Part shown: positions 7,738 through 15,466 of the stretch, piece after piece
Numbering within the stretch: position 1 is the stretch's first letter
Layout of the letters: every line of letters starts with the position of its first letter
NCBI GenBank assembly: GCA_045539475.1
Contig: JAZQFJ010000093.1
Coordinates: 8,117-72,116 of the forward strand
DNA length: 64,000 nucleotides
Source of the DNA: SIG480 sp045539475
GTDB lineage: Bacteria; Bacillota; Clostridia; Oscillospirales; JAAYXM01
Direction: 5' to 3'
Position numbers and translations under genes: made by a program
The notes under the pieces: model-generated
Told to the model about the DNA's origin: nothing
Databases searched by the model: none
The model's input: only the letters and a program-made list of their open reading frames with translations

Positions 7738-8508
7738 GTGATTGATATGTTTTTGAACGAACTCACAAATATAAGAATACTTACTGTTCTTGAACTGAAA
7801 TGGAAACAAAACATACGTAATTCGGAAATACGCCCGTTTCACGCGCTTTCATTCAGAATCCGCGGAAATGCAAAATTTATTTGCGGAAGCGATTGTATAC
7901 CTGTCGAAAGGGATGATGTTGTTTTCGTACCGAAAGGAATACGCTACACGCTGGACCATGAGAGTGAAAAGCTATTTGTTGTACATTTCGATACAGACGC
8001 TCATCTTCCCGGTAAAATTACTGTTTCAAAGCCACACAATCCGGCGCTTATAAAGGATTTGTTCTCTTCTATGTATACATCGTGGCTTTCTTCCAGCGGC
8101 AGCGGAAGATATAATGCATATGCTGAGTTTTACAGAATACTTTCGGAGCTGTCACTTTCGAACGAAAACAGCTCCGAAACCGCAGGTCAGGACAAGCTTA
8201 CCCTTGTTACAGACCACATTCACACTCACTTCAGAAATCCTGAGTTGTCAATTGCACAGCTCTCGGGAATTTTCGGAACAAGCGACAGCTACTTTCGCCG
8301 GGCGTTCACAGCGAGATATTCCGTATCTCCGCTTAAATATATAAACACATTACGGCTTGAATACGCCCGCGAGCTTCTTCTCTCCGGATATTATTCTATC
8401 GAAAAAGTTGCTGAAATGTCAGGTTTTCGCGATGTTAAATATTTTTCAAGATTTATAAAAAACGAAACAGGTCTTTCGCCGAGCGAGATAAAAAAGCGCA
8501 CTATATAA
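7738..8508 (+). CDS. AraC family transcriptional regulator
   Basis: A 256-residue regulator. The N-terminal half is a cupin-like sensor domain (FHALSFRIRGNAKF, then VPKGIRYTLDHE); the C-terminal half has two helix-turn-helix motifs (about residues 155-253: SIAQLSGIFGTSDSYFRRAF and SIEKVAEMSGFRDVKYFSRF). It is divergent from the double-SIS operon and very probably its activator, sensing a sugar or its derivative. The start is either the GTG at 7738 or the ATG at 7747. Neither has a ribosome site, and the promoter implies a leaderless or near-leaderless transcript. The gene ends inside a long terminator stem shared with the convergent rluB gene. Confidence 0.88.
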   Translation: MIDMFLNELTNIRILTVLELKWKQNIRNSEIRPFHALSFRIRGNAKFICGSDCIPVERDDVVFVPKGIRYTLDHESEKLFVVHFDTDAHLPGKITVSKPHNPALIKDLFSSMYTSWLSSSGSGRYNAYAEFYRILSELSLSNENSSETAGQDKLTLVTDHIHTHFRNPELSIAQLSGIFGTSDSYFRRAFTARYSVSPLKYINTLRLEYARELLLSGYYSIEKVAEMSGFRDVKYFSRFIKNETGLSPSEIKKRTI

Positions 8509-8553
8509 CACACTGCGGCTGTTACGAGATTTGCGTAACAGTCGCAGTGTGTT
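8507..8553. terminator. Bidirectional terminator between araC-like gene and rluB
   Basis: A 20-base stem (8507-8526 with 8534-8553) with one G-T pair and a 7-base loop lies between two convergent genes. U-tracts are short on both sides. Confidence 0.6.
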
Positions 8554-8569
8554 ATATCCACAAGTACAT

Positions 8570-9271
8570 TTACAGTGATTTTAAGTATTTTACTTCGCTT
8601 TCGGTCAGGTGCCGCCATCTTCCGGCGGGCATTTTATCAAGTGTGAGGTCGCCTATCGTAACTCTTTTAAGCCTTAAAACCTTAAGGTCTGCCGCTTCAC
8701 ACATACGGCGAATCTGGCGGTTGCGCCCCTCGCGGATTATGATATGAAGAAGTCCGCCGTCAGAATTTTCGCGCAGAACATTAACATCCGCCGGCTTTGT
8801 TTCGCGCCCGTCAATCACGATGGAGGATTTAAGCGTTGTGAGCGCAGTTTCAAGATGACCGCGCACCGTTACAATATACCCCTTCGGAATCTCATGCGAC
8901 GGATGCGTAAGACGGTAAGTGAGCTCACCGTCATTCGTCATAAGAAGAAGTCCCTCGGAATTATAGTCAAGCCTTCCTATCGGGTGGACGCGCGTTCCGA
9001 CATCAACAAGCTCGCTGACCGTTTTTCTGTCCTTTTCATCATCGAGTGTTGTTATATATCCACGCGGCTTGTTAAGCATAATATAATAGCGTTCTCCGCC
9101 GCTTATAACCTTTCCGTTTACTTCAATAACGTCCGCATCGGCATCTGCTTTATCACCAAGATATGCAACCTCGCCGTTGACGCGCACCTTGCCGTCAATA
9201 ATTAGCTTTTCTGCCGCGCGACGCGAACACACACCGCACGAAGCCATAATTTTTTGAAGTCTTTCTTGCAT
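8570..9271 (-). CDS. rluB: 23S rRNA pseudouridine synthase, RsuA/RluB family
   Basis: Converts a uridine of ribosomal RNA (position 2605 of 23S for RluB) to pseudouridine. An N-terminal S4 RNA-binding domain (MQERLQKIMASCGVCSRRAAEKLI) is followed by the catalytic domain. That domain contains GRLDYNSEGLLLMTNDGEL with the catalytic aspartate, and the C-terminal EGRNRQIRRMCEA motif. RluB, RluE and RsuA cannot be fully separated by eye; the S4 domain and Firmicute context favour RluB (YpuL-like). The start at 9271 (MQERL) is preferred over the ATG at 9283, which lies almost on the AAGGA site. Confidence 0.88.
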   Translation of the reverse strand: MQERLQKIMASCGVCSRRAAEKLIIDGKVRVNGEVAYLGDKADADADVIEVNGKVISGGERYYIMLNKPRGYITTLDDEKDRKTVSELVDVGTRVHPIGRLDYNSEGLLLMTNDGELTYRLTHPSHEIPKGYIVTVRGHLETALTTLKSSIVIDGRETKPADVNVLRENSDGGLLHIIIREGRNRQIRRMCEAADLKVLRLKRVTIGDLTLDKMPAGRWRHLTESEVKYLKSL

Positions 9272-9330
9272 TTTTGTAACCATTCCTTATCTATCGTCTT
9301 TTATCTGCCGAAAAAAAGCTTTTCAGTTTT

Positions 9331-10062
9331 TTACCAGTCACCAAGCTCATACATAACAGCCGCACAAACCGCAAGCGGCGCAGTTTCCGTCCTCATTATT
9401 CTCGGACCGAGAGTGACGGTTTTCACGCCGCGGTTTCTTGCAACTGCGACCTCCATATCATCGAATCCCCCCTCCGGACCGATGAAAATGCTGATATTAT
9501 TCTTTCCGGATGATGAAAGCACTGTACGGAGCTTGTTTTCAGCTTCGCACTCATACGGCATAATAGCAAGAACATCTTCCCTGCACATTTCCGCAAGCGC
9601 CTCATCAAACCCGAGCATTTTGCCGATTTCCGGAATAATTCCGCGACCGCACTGCTTTCCCGCCTCTTCGGCAATTTTCTGCCAGCGTGAGACCTTTTTA
9701 TCTGCATCGTTAGGATGGCTGACAGCGCGCTTTGTTATAACAGGAACAATTTTTGAGACGCCAAGCTCAACGCATTTCTGAACGATATAGTCCATTTTAT
9801 CGCTCTTCGGCATTCCTTGATACAGCGTAAGATATATATCTGATTCTGCGCAGTTTTCACCGGACGAGACTATCTCTGCCAAAACTCTGTCCGATGCGAT
9901 ATCGGAAATGCGGCACTCATAATCCGTTTTGCATTTATCACAAACCGTTATCATATCCCCTTCTCGCAAACGAAGAACGCGAAGAATGTGCTTCACATCC
10001 TCGCCATCTATATACACGGTGCTGTCGGTTATCTGATTTTTACCAACAAAAAATCTCGGCAA
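9331..10062 (-). CDS. rsmE: 16S rRNA (uracil-1498-N3)-methyltransferase RsmE
   Basis: SAM-dependent SPOUT-class methyltransferase acting on U1498 of 16S rRNA in the 30S subunit. It shows the N-terminal PRFFVGK start, KSDKMDYIVQKCVELGVSKI, and the knot motifs IFIGPEGGF and VTLGPRIMRTETAPLA typical of RsmE. Length of about 243 residues is normal. The start is a TTG at 10062: this gives the usual (M)PRFFV N-terminus and places AAGGAGT 8 bases upstream. An open frame extends 15 codons further to 10107, but that would add residues the family does not have and put the ribosome site inside the gene. Confidence 0.92.
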   Translation of the reverse strand: MPRFFVGKNQITDSTVYIDGEDVKHILRVLRLREGDMITVCDKCKTDYECRISDIASDRVLAEIVSSGENCAESDIYLTLYQGMPKSDKMDYIVQKCVELGVSKIVPVITKRAVSHPNDADKKVSRWQKIAEEAGKQCGRGIIPEIGKMLGFDEALAEMCREDVLAIMPYECEAENKLRTVLSSSGKNNISIFIGPEGGFDDMEVAVARNRGVKTVTLGPRIMRTETAPLAVCAAVMYELGDW

Positions 10063-10153
10063 CGAAAAACACTCCTTTTGATGCACCATAAGGTGCAATT
10101 CATACAAAAGTCAATTCATTAAGTTTGCTTTGCAAACTCATTATACCAAATTT

Positions 10154-11020
10154 TTACTGTTTTTGCAACGGGTTTGTTTCATCAACCGCGCGGCGGAGCA
10201 TTTCAATAAAAAGCTTCGCTCGGCGTGTGAGGTATTTTCCTTTTTTTCGAGCAATTACTGTACTTCTTCTTACTGTTCCTATGCTCTTGAATACTACATC
10301 ATCCGAAAACTGACCGTGCCATGACATTGCCGGAAAAAATGCTACACCAAGCCCCATCGCGACATATTTTCTGATATAATACGGATCATCGCTCTGGATT
10401 GCAATATTCGGCACAAAGCCTTCACACAAACGATTTGTTATCGAATACATACTGCTTCCGTCCGGCATCGTTATAAATCGCTCATTTTTTAAGTCGGAAA
10501 CAGAAATAGTCGCTTTTCCGGCAAGCGGGTTGTCCTTATGCAAAGCAAGAAGAATATCCTCTGTCAGGAGTACGGTGGTTTCAAAATCGGTATCGGGAAA
10601 ATATTCATCGCAAATGATGAGATCAAACTCACCGCTTGTGCCGGTGTTATGTTTTATAACAAAGGTTACCTCCGGGTATTTTTGCTTAAAGCTTTCAATC
10701 GCGCGCGTAACAACACGGCGGTTTGTAAGAACAAGAATTTTTATTTCTCCGGCAATACTCGTCTTGCTGTCAGCAAGAACAAGCCGGCCTTCCCCCAGCG
10801 CGTCAAGTGCTTTTTTTGCACTTTCATAAAACAAGCGTCCCTGTTCGTTAAGCATAATCCTGTTTGCCGCGTGGATAAAAAGCTCACACTCAAGCTCACG
10901 TTCTAGCCGTTTTATGGTCTGAGATATGTTAGACACCGGAACGCCGTGCTTTTCGGCGGTGCGGGAAAAGTTTTCAAGCTCTGCCGCGTCACAGAAATAC
11001 CGCAGCTGCAAAAGTTCCAT
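10154..11020 (-). CDS. LysR family transcriptional regulator
   Basis: A 288-residue regulator with an N-terminal winged helix-turn-helix (LQLRYFCDAAELENFSRTAE, residues 4-23) and a C-terminal periplasmic-binding-like effector domain (GEIKILVLTNRRVVTRAI onward). It is divergent from the PQ-loop membrane protein at 11162, so that gene is the likely target. The effector is unknown. The promoter region holds a dyad overlapping its own -35, consistent with autoregulation. Confidence 0.88.
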   Translation of the reverse strand: MELLQLRYFCDAAELENFSRTAEKHGVPVSNISQTIKRLERELECELFIHAANRIMLNEQGRLFYESAKKALDALGEGRLVLADSKTSIAGEIKILVLTNRRVVTRAIESFKQKYPEVTFVIKHNTGTSGEFDLIICDEYFPDTDFETTVLLTEDILLALHKDNPLAGKATISVSDLKNERFITMPDGSSMYSITNRLCEGFVPNIAIQSDDPYYIRKYVAMGLGVAFFPAMSWHGQFSDDVVFKSIGTVRRSTVIARKKGKYLTRRAKLFIEMLRRAVDETNPLQKQ

Positions 11021-11043
11021 GATATCAGCTCCCCTCTTACATT

Positions 11044-11072
11044 ATGGTAGCACAGTTTAGTTTAACTGTCAA
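11044..11072 (-). promoter_or_regulatory. LysR promoter with overlapping dyad
   Basis: TTGACA (11067-11072), 17-base spacer, TACCAT (11044-11049) on the minus strand. A 6-6-6 dyad ACAGTT/AACTGT (11052-11069) covers most of the spacer and -35 edge, a candidate LysR autoregulatory site. Confidence 0.5.
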
Positions 11073-11100
11073 GTGAAAGCAGCTTTATATCATTTGATTA

Positions 11101-11129
11101 TTTACAATAACGCAGAAATTTGGTAATAT
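11101..11129 (+). promoter_or_regulatory. Promoter of the PQ-loop protein gene
   Basis: TTTACA (11101-11106), 17-base spacer, TAATAT (11124-11129). The predicted transcript starts near 11136 and carries GGAGG before the ATG at 11162. Confidence 0.5.
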
Positions 11130-11161
11130 TATATCGAAAATTAATTACGGAGGTTTTTAAA

Positions 11162-11464
11162 ATGTCTGAAATTCTCGAAATCATAATGGTTGTAAGCTTT
11201 GGTGTGTCGTGGCCGGCAAACGTTCTTAAGTCCTATAAGGCAAGAACAACAAAAGGCAAGAGCCTTATGTTCCTTCTTCTCATCGAGTTCGGCTATGTTG
11301 CAGGTATTGCATCCAAGTTTGTGAGACCCGACTTTGCAGAGTGGTTCGCAAGCAGCTGGTATGTTCTTATCTTCTACATACTCAACTTCATCATGGTTGG
11401 TGCTGACCTCGTTCTCTACTACAGAAACAAGCAGCTCGACAAGAAAAACGGCGTTATTGCTTAA
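11162..11464 (+). CDS. Small PQ-loop/SemiSWEET-like membrane protein
   Basis: A 100-residue protein with three predicted membrane helices (about residues 2-18, 34-54 and 64-86). The sequence GVSWPANVLKSYKARTTKGK between helices 1 and 2 resembles the PQ-loop of SemiSWEET sugar transporters, with Pro-Ala in place of Pro-Gln. SemiSWEETs are half-transporters that dimerise. The ATG at 11162 has a GGAGG site; an upstream in-frame start at 11120 is not credible because it overlaps the promoter. Monocistronic, closed by a strong terminator, and divergent from a LysR gene. Transported substrate unknown. Confidence 0.65.
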   Translation: MSEILEIIMVVSFGVSWPANVLKSYKARTTKGKSLMFLLLIEFGYVAGIASKFVRPDFAEWFASSWYVLIFYILNFIMVGADLVLYYRNKQLDKKNGVIA

Positions 11465-11477
11465 ATTTCCGATTACA

Positions 11478-11515
11478 AAATCATCCCGTCGAAAATTTCG
11501 ACGGGATGATTTTTT
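11478..11515 (+). terminator. Intrinsic terminator
   Basis: Stem TCATCCCGTCGA / TCGACGGGATGA (11481-11492 with 11498-11509), loop of 5, extended by flanking A-T pairs and followed by a T-tract. It ends the PQ-loop gene and may also serve the convergent gene at 11526. Confidence 0.85.
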
Positions 11516-11525
11516 CTTGACTTTA

Positions 11526-12014
11526 TTATTTTTGATCTTCCTGCTTTGCAGAGGTTTTAACTACTGCGGATTTAAACTGCTTTCTTGATTCACGGGTTTC
11601 ATTTAGAGCCTGCTCAATAACGGTTTCAAGACGGCGCAAGGTATCCTCGGCGTAGTCATTGGACGCACGGCGAAGTTCCTTTGCCTTGCTTTCCGCAAGT
11701 GACATAATCTCATTGGCCTTCTGGCGCGAGGTTATAACGATTTCATCCTCTGCAACCATATGGCGCGCGCGGTCCTCTGCCGCACTTTTGATTGCTTCAG
11801 CTTCTTTCTTTGCCTGGGCAAGAATTTCGTTTCTGTTTTCGACGATTGTGCGCGCCTGCTCTAAATCCTTAGGCAGATTTGCACGAATCTCATCGATAAG
11901 ATCAAGAAGCTTTTCACGCTCGATAAGGCATTTTTCGGCACCGAAGGGCAACGCCCATGCATCGGACACCATTTCATACAGCATATTTACCAATTCATCA
12001 ATTCCGCTTGCCAT
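11526..12014 (-). CDS. Coiled-coil protein, ATPase subunit H/DivIVA-like
   Basis: A 162-residue, almost entirely helical, highly charged protein; residues about 40-140 look like a long coiled coil. Such proteins lie beside coaD in many Clostridia and are annotated as V-ATPase subunit H-like or DivIVA-like; no enzymatic motif is visible. It follows coaD by 35 bases and is probably the last gene of the uvrC-rsmD-coaD operon. Function unknown; a role as a structural or division-associated scaffold is only a guess. Confidence 0.6.
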   Translation of the reverse strand: MASGIDELVNMLYEMVSDAWALPFGAEKCLIEREKLLDLIDEIRANLPKDLEQARTIVENRNEILAQAKKEAEAIKSAAEDRARHMVAEDEIVITSRQKANEIMSLAESKAKELRRASNDYAEDTLRRLETVIEQALNETRESRKQFKSAVVKTSAKQEDQK

Positions 12015-12049
12015 TTACACTACCATTCCTTTCCTCTGAGGCACTGCCT

Positions 12050-12535
12050 CTATTCTCCCCTTAAGAGCCTTTTTGTTACATCATCTAAAATCGTTTCCGG
12101 TACAAACGGAGAAATATCTCCGCCAAGCGAGCAGATTTCTTTCACGACGCTTGATGACAAATACAGATTTTCCTCCGACGTCGGCAAAAACAAGGTTTCA
12201 AGCTTTGGATTGATTTTGCGGTTTATCAGCGCCATCTGAAATTCGCTTTCAAAATCGCTTACGGCACGAAGCCCCTTTATAAGGACACAGTCTCCCACAG
12301 ACTTTACCCACTCTGCCAAAAGAGCGTCAGATGATGTGATTTCAACATTCGGAAAAGCCGCTGTCACACGCTTTAAAAAGCCGCAACGCTCTTCAAGGGT
12401 GAACGTAGGTCGTTTCTTAGCATTTACCATAGCCACAACTATTACTTTATCGAATATCGACGCCGCTCTTTCAATAATATCAAGATGTCCTTTTGTAACC
12501 GGGTCAAAGCTTCCGGGATAAACTGCGATTTTCAT
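12050..12535 (-). CDS. coaD: Phosphopantetheine adenylyltransferase
   Basis: Transfers AMP from ATP to 4'-phosphopantetheine, the penultimate step of coenzyme A synthesis. The N-terminal YPGSFDPVTKGHLDII holds the nucleotidyltransferase (T/H)xGH motif (about residues 16-19). KGLRAVSDFESEFQMALIN and SSSVVKEI are the other family signatures. Length of 161 residues is typical. It starts 10 bases downstream of rsmD, the classical rsmD-coaD arrangement. Confidence 0.96.
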   Translation of the reverse strand: MKIAVYPGSFDPVTKGHLDIIERAASIFDKVIVVAMVNAKKRPTFTLEERCGFLKRVTAAFPNVEITSSDALLAEWVKSVGDCVLIKGLRAVSDFESEFQMALINRKINPKLETLFLPTSEENLYLSSSVVKEICSLGGDISPFVPETILDDVTKRLLRGE

Positions 12536-12545
12536 TGACTTCGCC

Positions 12546-13091
12546 TCAAATTTCTGATTTACGGATAACCGTAAGCTTAATACGTCCGTACTTATATTCG
12601 CGGTACGAATACTTGTCCGAATCTGCCTTCAGAACCTCCGAAGAAGAATCTGTTTCACATACTATTATACCATAATCTGACAATATGTCAAATGAATATA
12701 TTATTTTCAGCGCTTTTTCGAGCAAATTGCTGTTGTACGGCGGATCTAAAAAGATAATGTCATACTTTGTGCCTTTAGTCAGCACCTCGGTAAAATCGCC
12801 GCGATGTATGCTGATTAAATCAGCAAAATCACAACGCTTTATATTTTCTTTGATTATATCTGCAGCGCGTCTTGAATTTTCCACCGCAACAGCGCTTCTG
12901 GCACCGCGGCTTATTGCCTCAATCGCAAGCTGACCGCTTCCGGAGAACAAATCAAGAACACGCGCATTTTCTACATCAAATTGAATTATATTGAATATGG
13001 ATTCCTTCACTTTATCTGTTGTTGGGCGTGTTTCTTCCCCTTCAAGAGCCTTAAGTACGCGACCGCGCGCAATTCCCGAAATTACTCTCAT
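12546..13091 (-). CDS. rsmD: 16S rRNA (guanine-966-N2)-methyltransferase
   Basis: SAM-dependent methyltransferase modifying G966 of 16S rRNA. It shows MRVISGIARGR, RPTTDKVKESIFNII, the SAM-binding LDLFSGSGQLAIEAISRGA loop (about 46-64) and the catalytic DPPY tetrapeptide in FLDPPYN. Length of 181 residues is normal. Its start overlaps the end of uvrC by 4 bases, so translation is coupled. Confidence 0.95.
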   Translation of the reverse strand: MRVISGIARGRVLKALEGEETRPTTDKVKESIFNIIQFDVENARVLDLFSGSGQLAIEAISRGARSAVAVENSRRAADIIKENIKRCDFADLISIHRGDFTEVLTKGTKYDIIFLDPPYNSNLLEKALKIIYSFDILSDYGIIVCETDSSSEVLKADSDKYSYREYKYGRIKLTVIRKSEI

Positions 13092-14905
13092 TCTTTTTCC
13101 TCCCTGTCAAAATAGTTTCTTATCTCTTCCGCCGACAATTTAGGAACAACTTTGCACAACTCTTCATATGATGCCGACTTTATTGCCGGAATATTTTTGA
13201 AGGTTTCAAGAAGCTTTACTGCTCTTGCTTTTCCCACGCCAGGAATTTTCGTAAGCTCACTTTCCGTCATACTGCGCGCGCGAAGCTTTCTGTGATACTC
13301 AATCGAATACCTGTGAACCTCCTCCTGTACGGCGGTTACGAAGCGAAATACGGCGGGATGGGCCGATATGCCTATTTCATTTCCGCTTGCATCAACAATC
13401 GCGCGGGTGCTGTGTTTATCGTTTTTTACCATACCGAAAAGCGGAATATTTAAACCAAGCTCACAAAGAAGCGGTGCAACTGCATTGATCTGGGTTATAC
13501 CACCGTCGAGAAGAATTAGATCCGGCTTGTTTTTAAACTTCTCATCTCCATCTTTATATCGCATAAAGCGGCGGGATATCACCTCACGCATTGCCTGCGG
13601 ATCATCCTGACCGGTAAGCGTTTTTATCTTAAATCTTCGGTACTCACGCCGAAGCGGAGAACCGTTTTTAAAAACAACCATACCCGCAACCATATCGGAG
13701 CCCGAAATGTTTGATATGTCGTATGATTCAATCCTCTCCGGAAGTGAATCAAGCGCAAGAATTTTCTTGAGATCCTCAAGAACACGGATTTCACGCTCCT
13801 CGCGGTTTATTGCCGCAAGAGCTTTCTCCCGTGCGTTCTGCTCTGCCATTTCCACAGATTTAAGTTTTTCACCGCGCTTGGGTGTATATACGTAAACACG
13901 TTTCCCCGAAAGTGATGTCAGCCATTCTTCAAGAGTTTCCGGTGATGATACTTCATACTGAAGATATATCTCGCGCGGGAAGCTTGTTCTTCCGGAATAA
14001 TACCGTACGACAAACTCCTCCAGAAGCTCAGACATTTCGCCGTATACCGGCGTTTCCGTCATTCTCGTTTCGCTTTCGAGGAGAGAACCGTCAATGTAGT
14101 GAAGAACCGAAAATGCAGTCTTGCTCTCCCCTGTGTAAAGCGCAAACACGTCTGTGTCAGACATCATGCTTGAAATGATTTTCTGCTTTGTTCCAAGTGT
14201 GGAAATTGCACGGATTTCATCGCGCAGCTTTCCCGCAAGCTCAAACTCAAGCTTTTCGGCGTGGGCAAGCATTTTTTCTTCAAGAAGCTTTATAACCTCA
14301 TCGGTTTTTCCGGAGAGAATCATGCACGCCCGCTCGATGCGTTCGCGATATTCTTCTGCCGTCAGCTTTCCCGCGCATGGAGCATCGCATCTTCCTATAT
14401 GGCTGTTGAGACACGGTCTGCCCTTTCCGATATCGGCAGGAAAACGGCGATTGCATGTCGGCAGGCGCAAAAGCGCGCTTACCGTCTCTATCGCACGGCG
14501 GGATTCGTTCCTGCCGCCATATGGACCAAAGTAACGCGCACCGTCCTCGCGAGGCTTCGATACAATTGAAAAGCGCGGATATTCATCATTTGACAAGCGT
14601 ACAGACGGATATCCCTTATCATCCTTTAAAAGGATATTATATCTTGGCATATGACGCTTTATCAGAGAATTTTCGAGAACGAGAGCTTCAAACTCCGTAT
14701 CCGTTATTATATAGTCAAAATCGCGCACTTGTGACACCATAAGGCGCGTTTTTGAATTATGCGAGGAATTCTGCCGAAAATACGAATTAACGCGGTTATA
14801 CAGCTTTTTAGCCTTTCCTACGTATATAACCTCACCCTTTTTATCGAGCATTATATATACTCCCGGCTTCATCGGAAGACGAAGCGCCTTTTCTTTTGGG
14901 GTCAT
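13088..14905 (-). CDS. uvrC: Excinuclease ABC subunit C
   Basis: Makes both incisions in UvrABC nucleotide excision repair. The GIY-YIG domain is at the N-terminus (GVYIMLDKKGEVIYVGKAKKL, about 15-35). A UvrB-interacting segment lies near 200-235, followed by the RNase H-like endonuclease domain (YDISNISGSDMVAGMVVF, about 391-408). The tandem helix-hairpin-helix is at the C-terminus (LTKIPGVGKARAVKLLE). Length of 605 residues is full size. The ATG at 14905 has AGGTGA upstream. First gene of uvrC-rsmD-coaD. Confidence 0.97.
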   Translation of the reverse strand: MTPKEKALRLPMKPGVYIMLDKKGEVIYVGKAKKLYNRVNSYFRQNSSHNSKTRLMVSQVRDFDYIITDTEFEALVLENSLIKRHMPRYNILLKDDKGYPSVRLSNDEYPRFSIVSKPREDGARYFGPYGGRNESRRAIETVSALLRLPTCNRRFPADIGKGRPCLNSHIGRCDAPCAGKLTAEEYRERIERACMILSGKTDEVIKLLEEKMLAHAEKLEFELAGKLRDEIRAISTLGTKQKIISSMMSDTDVFALYTGESKTAFSVLHYIDGSLLESETRMTETPVYGEMSELLEEFVVRYYSGRTSFPREIYLQYEVSSPETLEEWLTSLSGKRVYVYTPKRGEKLKSVEMAEQNAREKALAAINREEREIRVLEDLKKILALDSLPERIESYDISNISGSDMVAGMVVFKNGSPLRREYRRFKIKTLTGQDDPQAMREVISRRFMRYKDGDEKFKNKPDLILLDGGITQINAVAPLLCELGLNIPLFGMVKNDKHSTRAIVDASGNEIGISAHPAVFRFVTAVQEEVHRYSIEYHRKLRARSMTESELTKIPGVGKARAVKLLETFKNIPAIKSASYEELCKVVPKLSAEEIRNYFDREEKE

Positions 14906-15059
14906 TTTTTTCTTTCACCTGCCTATAAGAATCCCACTCAACAATGCAATCAAAGATTGCTGTTGGTTCCCCGGTAACCTTGTTGTGTTCCACAATAACA
15001 GTATAGACGGCAACAGTATTGCCGTCTATATAAGGTAATGTTAAAATTTACGGTTGATA
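14906..15059. other. Spacer between uvrC and HPr with possible gene remnant
   Basis: A 12-base perfect stem (15002-15013 with 15019-15030, loop of 5) lies just downstream of the HPr gene but has no U-tract on either side. On the minus strand the bases run as an open frame without an ATG. It reads protein-like (for example VEHNKVTGEPTAIFDCIVEW), overlaps the uvrC start in another frame and stops shortly after. This is most likely a decayed gene end. Confidence 0.3.
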
Positions 15060-15329
15060 TTACATCTGATCGGAGAAATTGCTCCCGACGAGCTCACAAA
15101 GCGCGACAAGAGCCTCATCCTCATCAACACCGTCAGCAATGATGTTTACCTTGGTACCCTTTACGATACCGAGAGAAAGAACACCAAGCAGGCTTTTCGC
15201 ATTTACGCGACGTTCCTCACGTTCAACCTGTATGCTGCATTTAAATTCATTTGCCTTCTGGATGAAAAATGTCGCCGGACGGGCACGAAGTCCGATCTGG
15301 TTGTTGATAACTACTTCTTTAGAACACAT
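15060..15329 (-). CDS. HPr family protein with Arg in place of catalytic His15 (Crh-like)
   Basis: An 89-residue HPr-fold protein. The usual GLHARPAT active-site loop reads GLRARPAT, and the residue in question is exactly position 15; the codon is CGT where His would be CAT. The regulatory Ser46 is kept in NAKSLLGVLSLG. Without His15 it cannot pass phosphate from Enzyme I to a PTS permease. With Ser46 it could still be phosphorylated by HPr kinase and act with CcpA, as B. subtilis Crh does (Gln15). No PTS gene is in the window. Single gene with RBS-like GGAG about 8 bases upstream. The protein is otherwise full length and intact. Confidence 0.88.
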   Translation of the reverse strand: MCSKEVVINNQIGLRARPATFFIQKANEFKCSIQVEREERRVNAKSLLGVLSLGIVKGTKVNIIADGVDEDEALVALCELVGSNFSDQM

Positions 15330-15466
15330 TTAGAGCGTCTCCTCACAATCATTTTTACAAATTTTATCAGTATATATATATAATAACAAATTACCTGTAC
15401 ATAAGTCAATATTTTTTTATGCATACAACGCACAAAATTTTGAATGTTTTTCCGCCGATTATTGTA

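Noticed and set aside
10063..10107. Longer RsmE start at 10107
   Set aside because: The extra 15 residues are not found in the family and would include the ribosome site used by the TTG at 10062.
15002..15030. Intrinsic terminator after the HPr gene
   Set aside because: The 12-base stem is perfect but no U-tract follows on either strand, and the bases sit inside a protein-like open frame.
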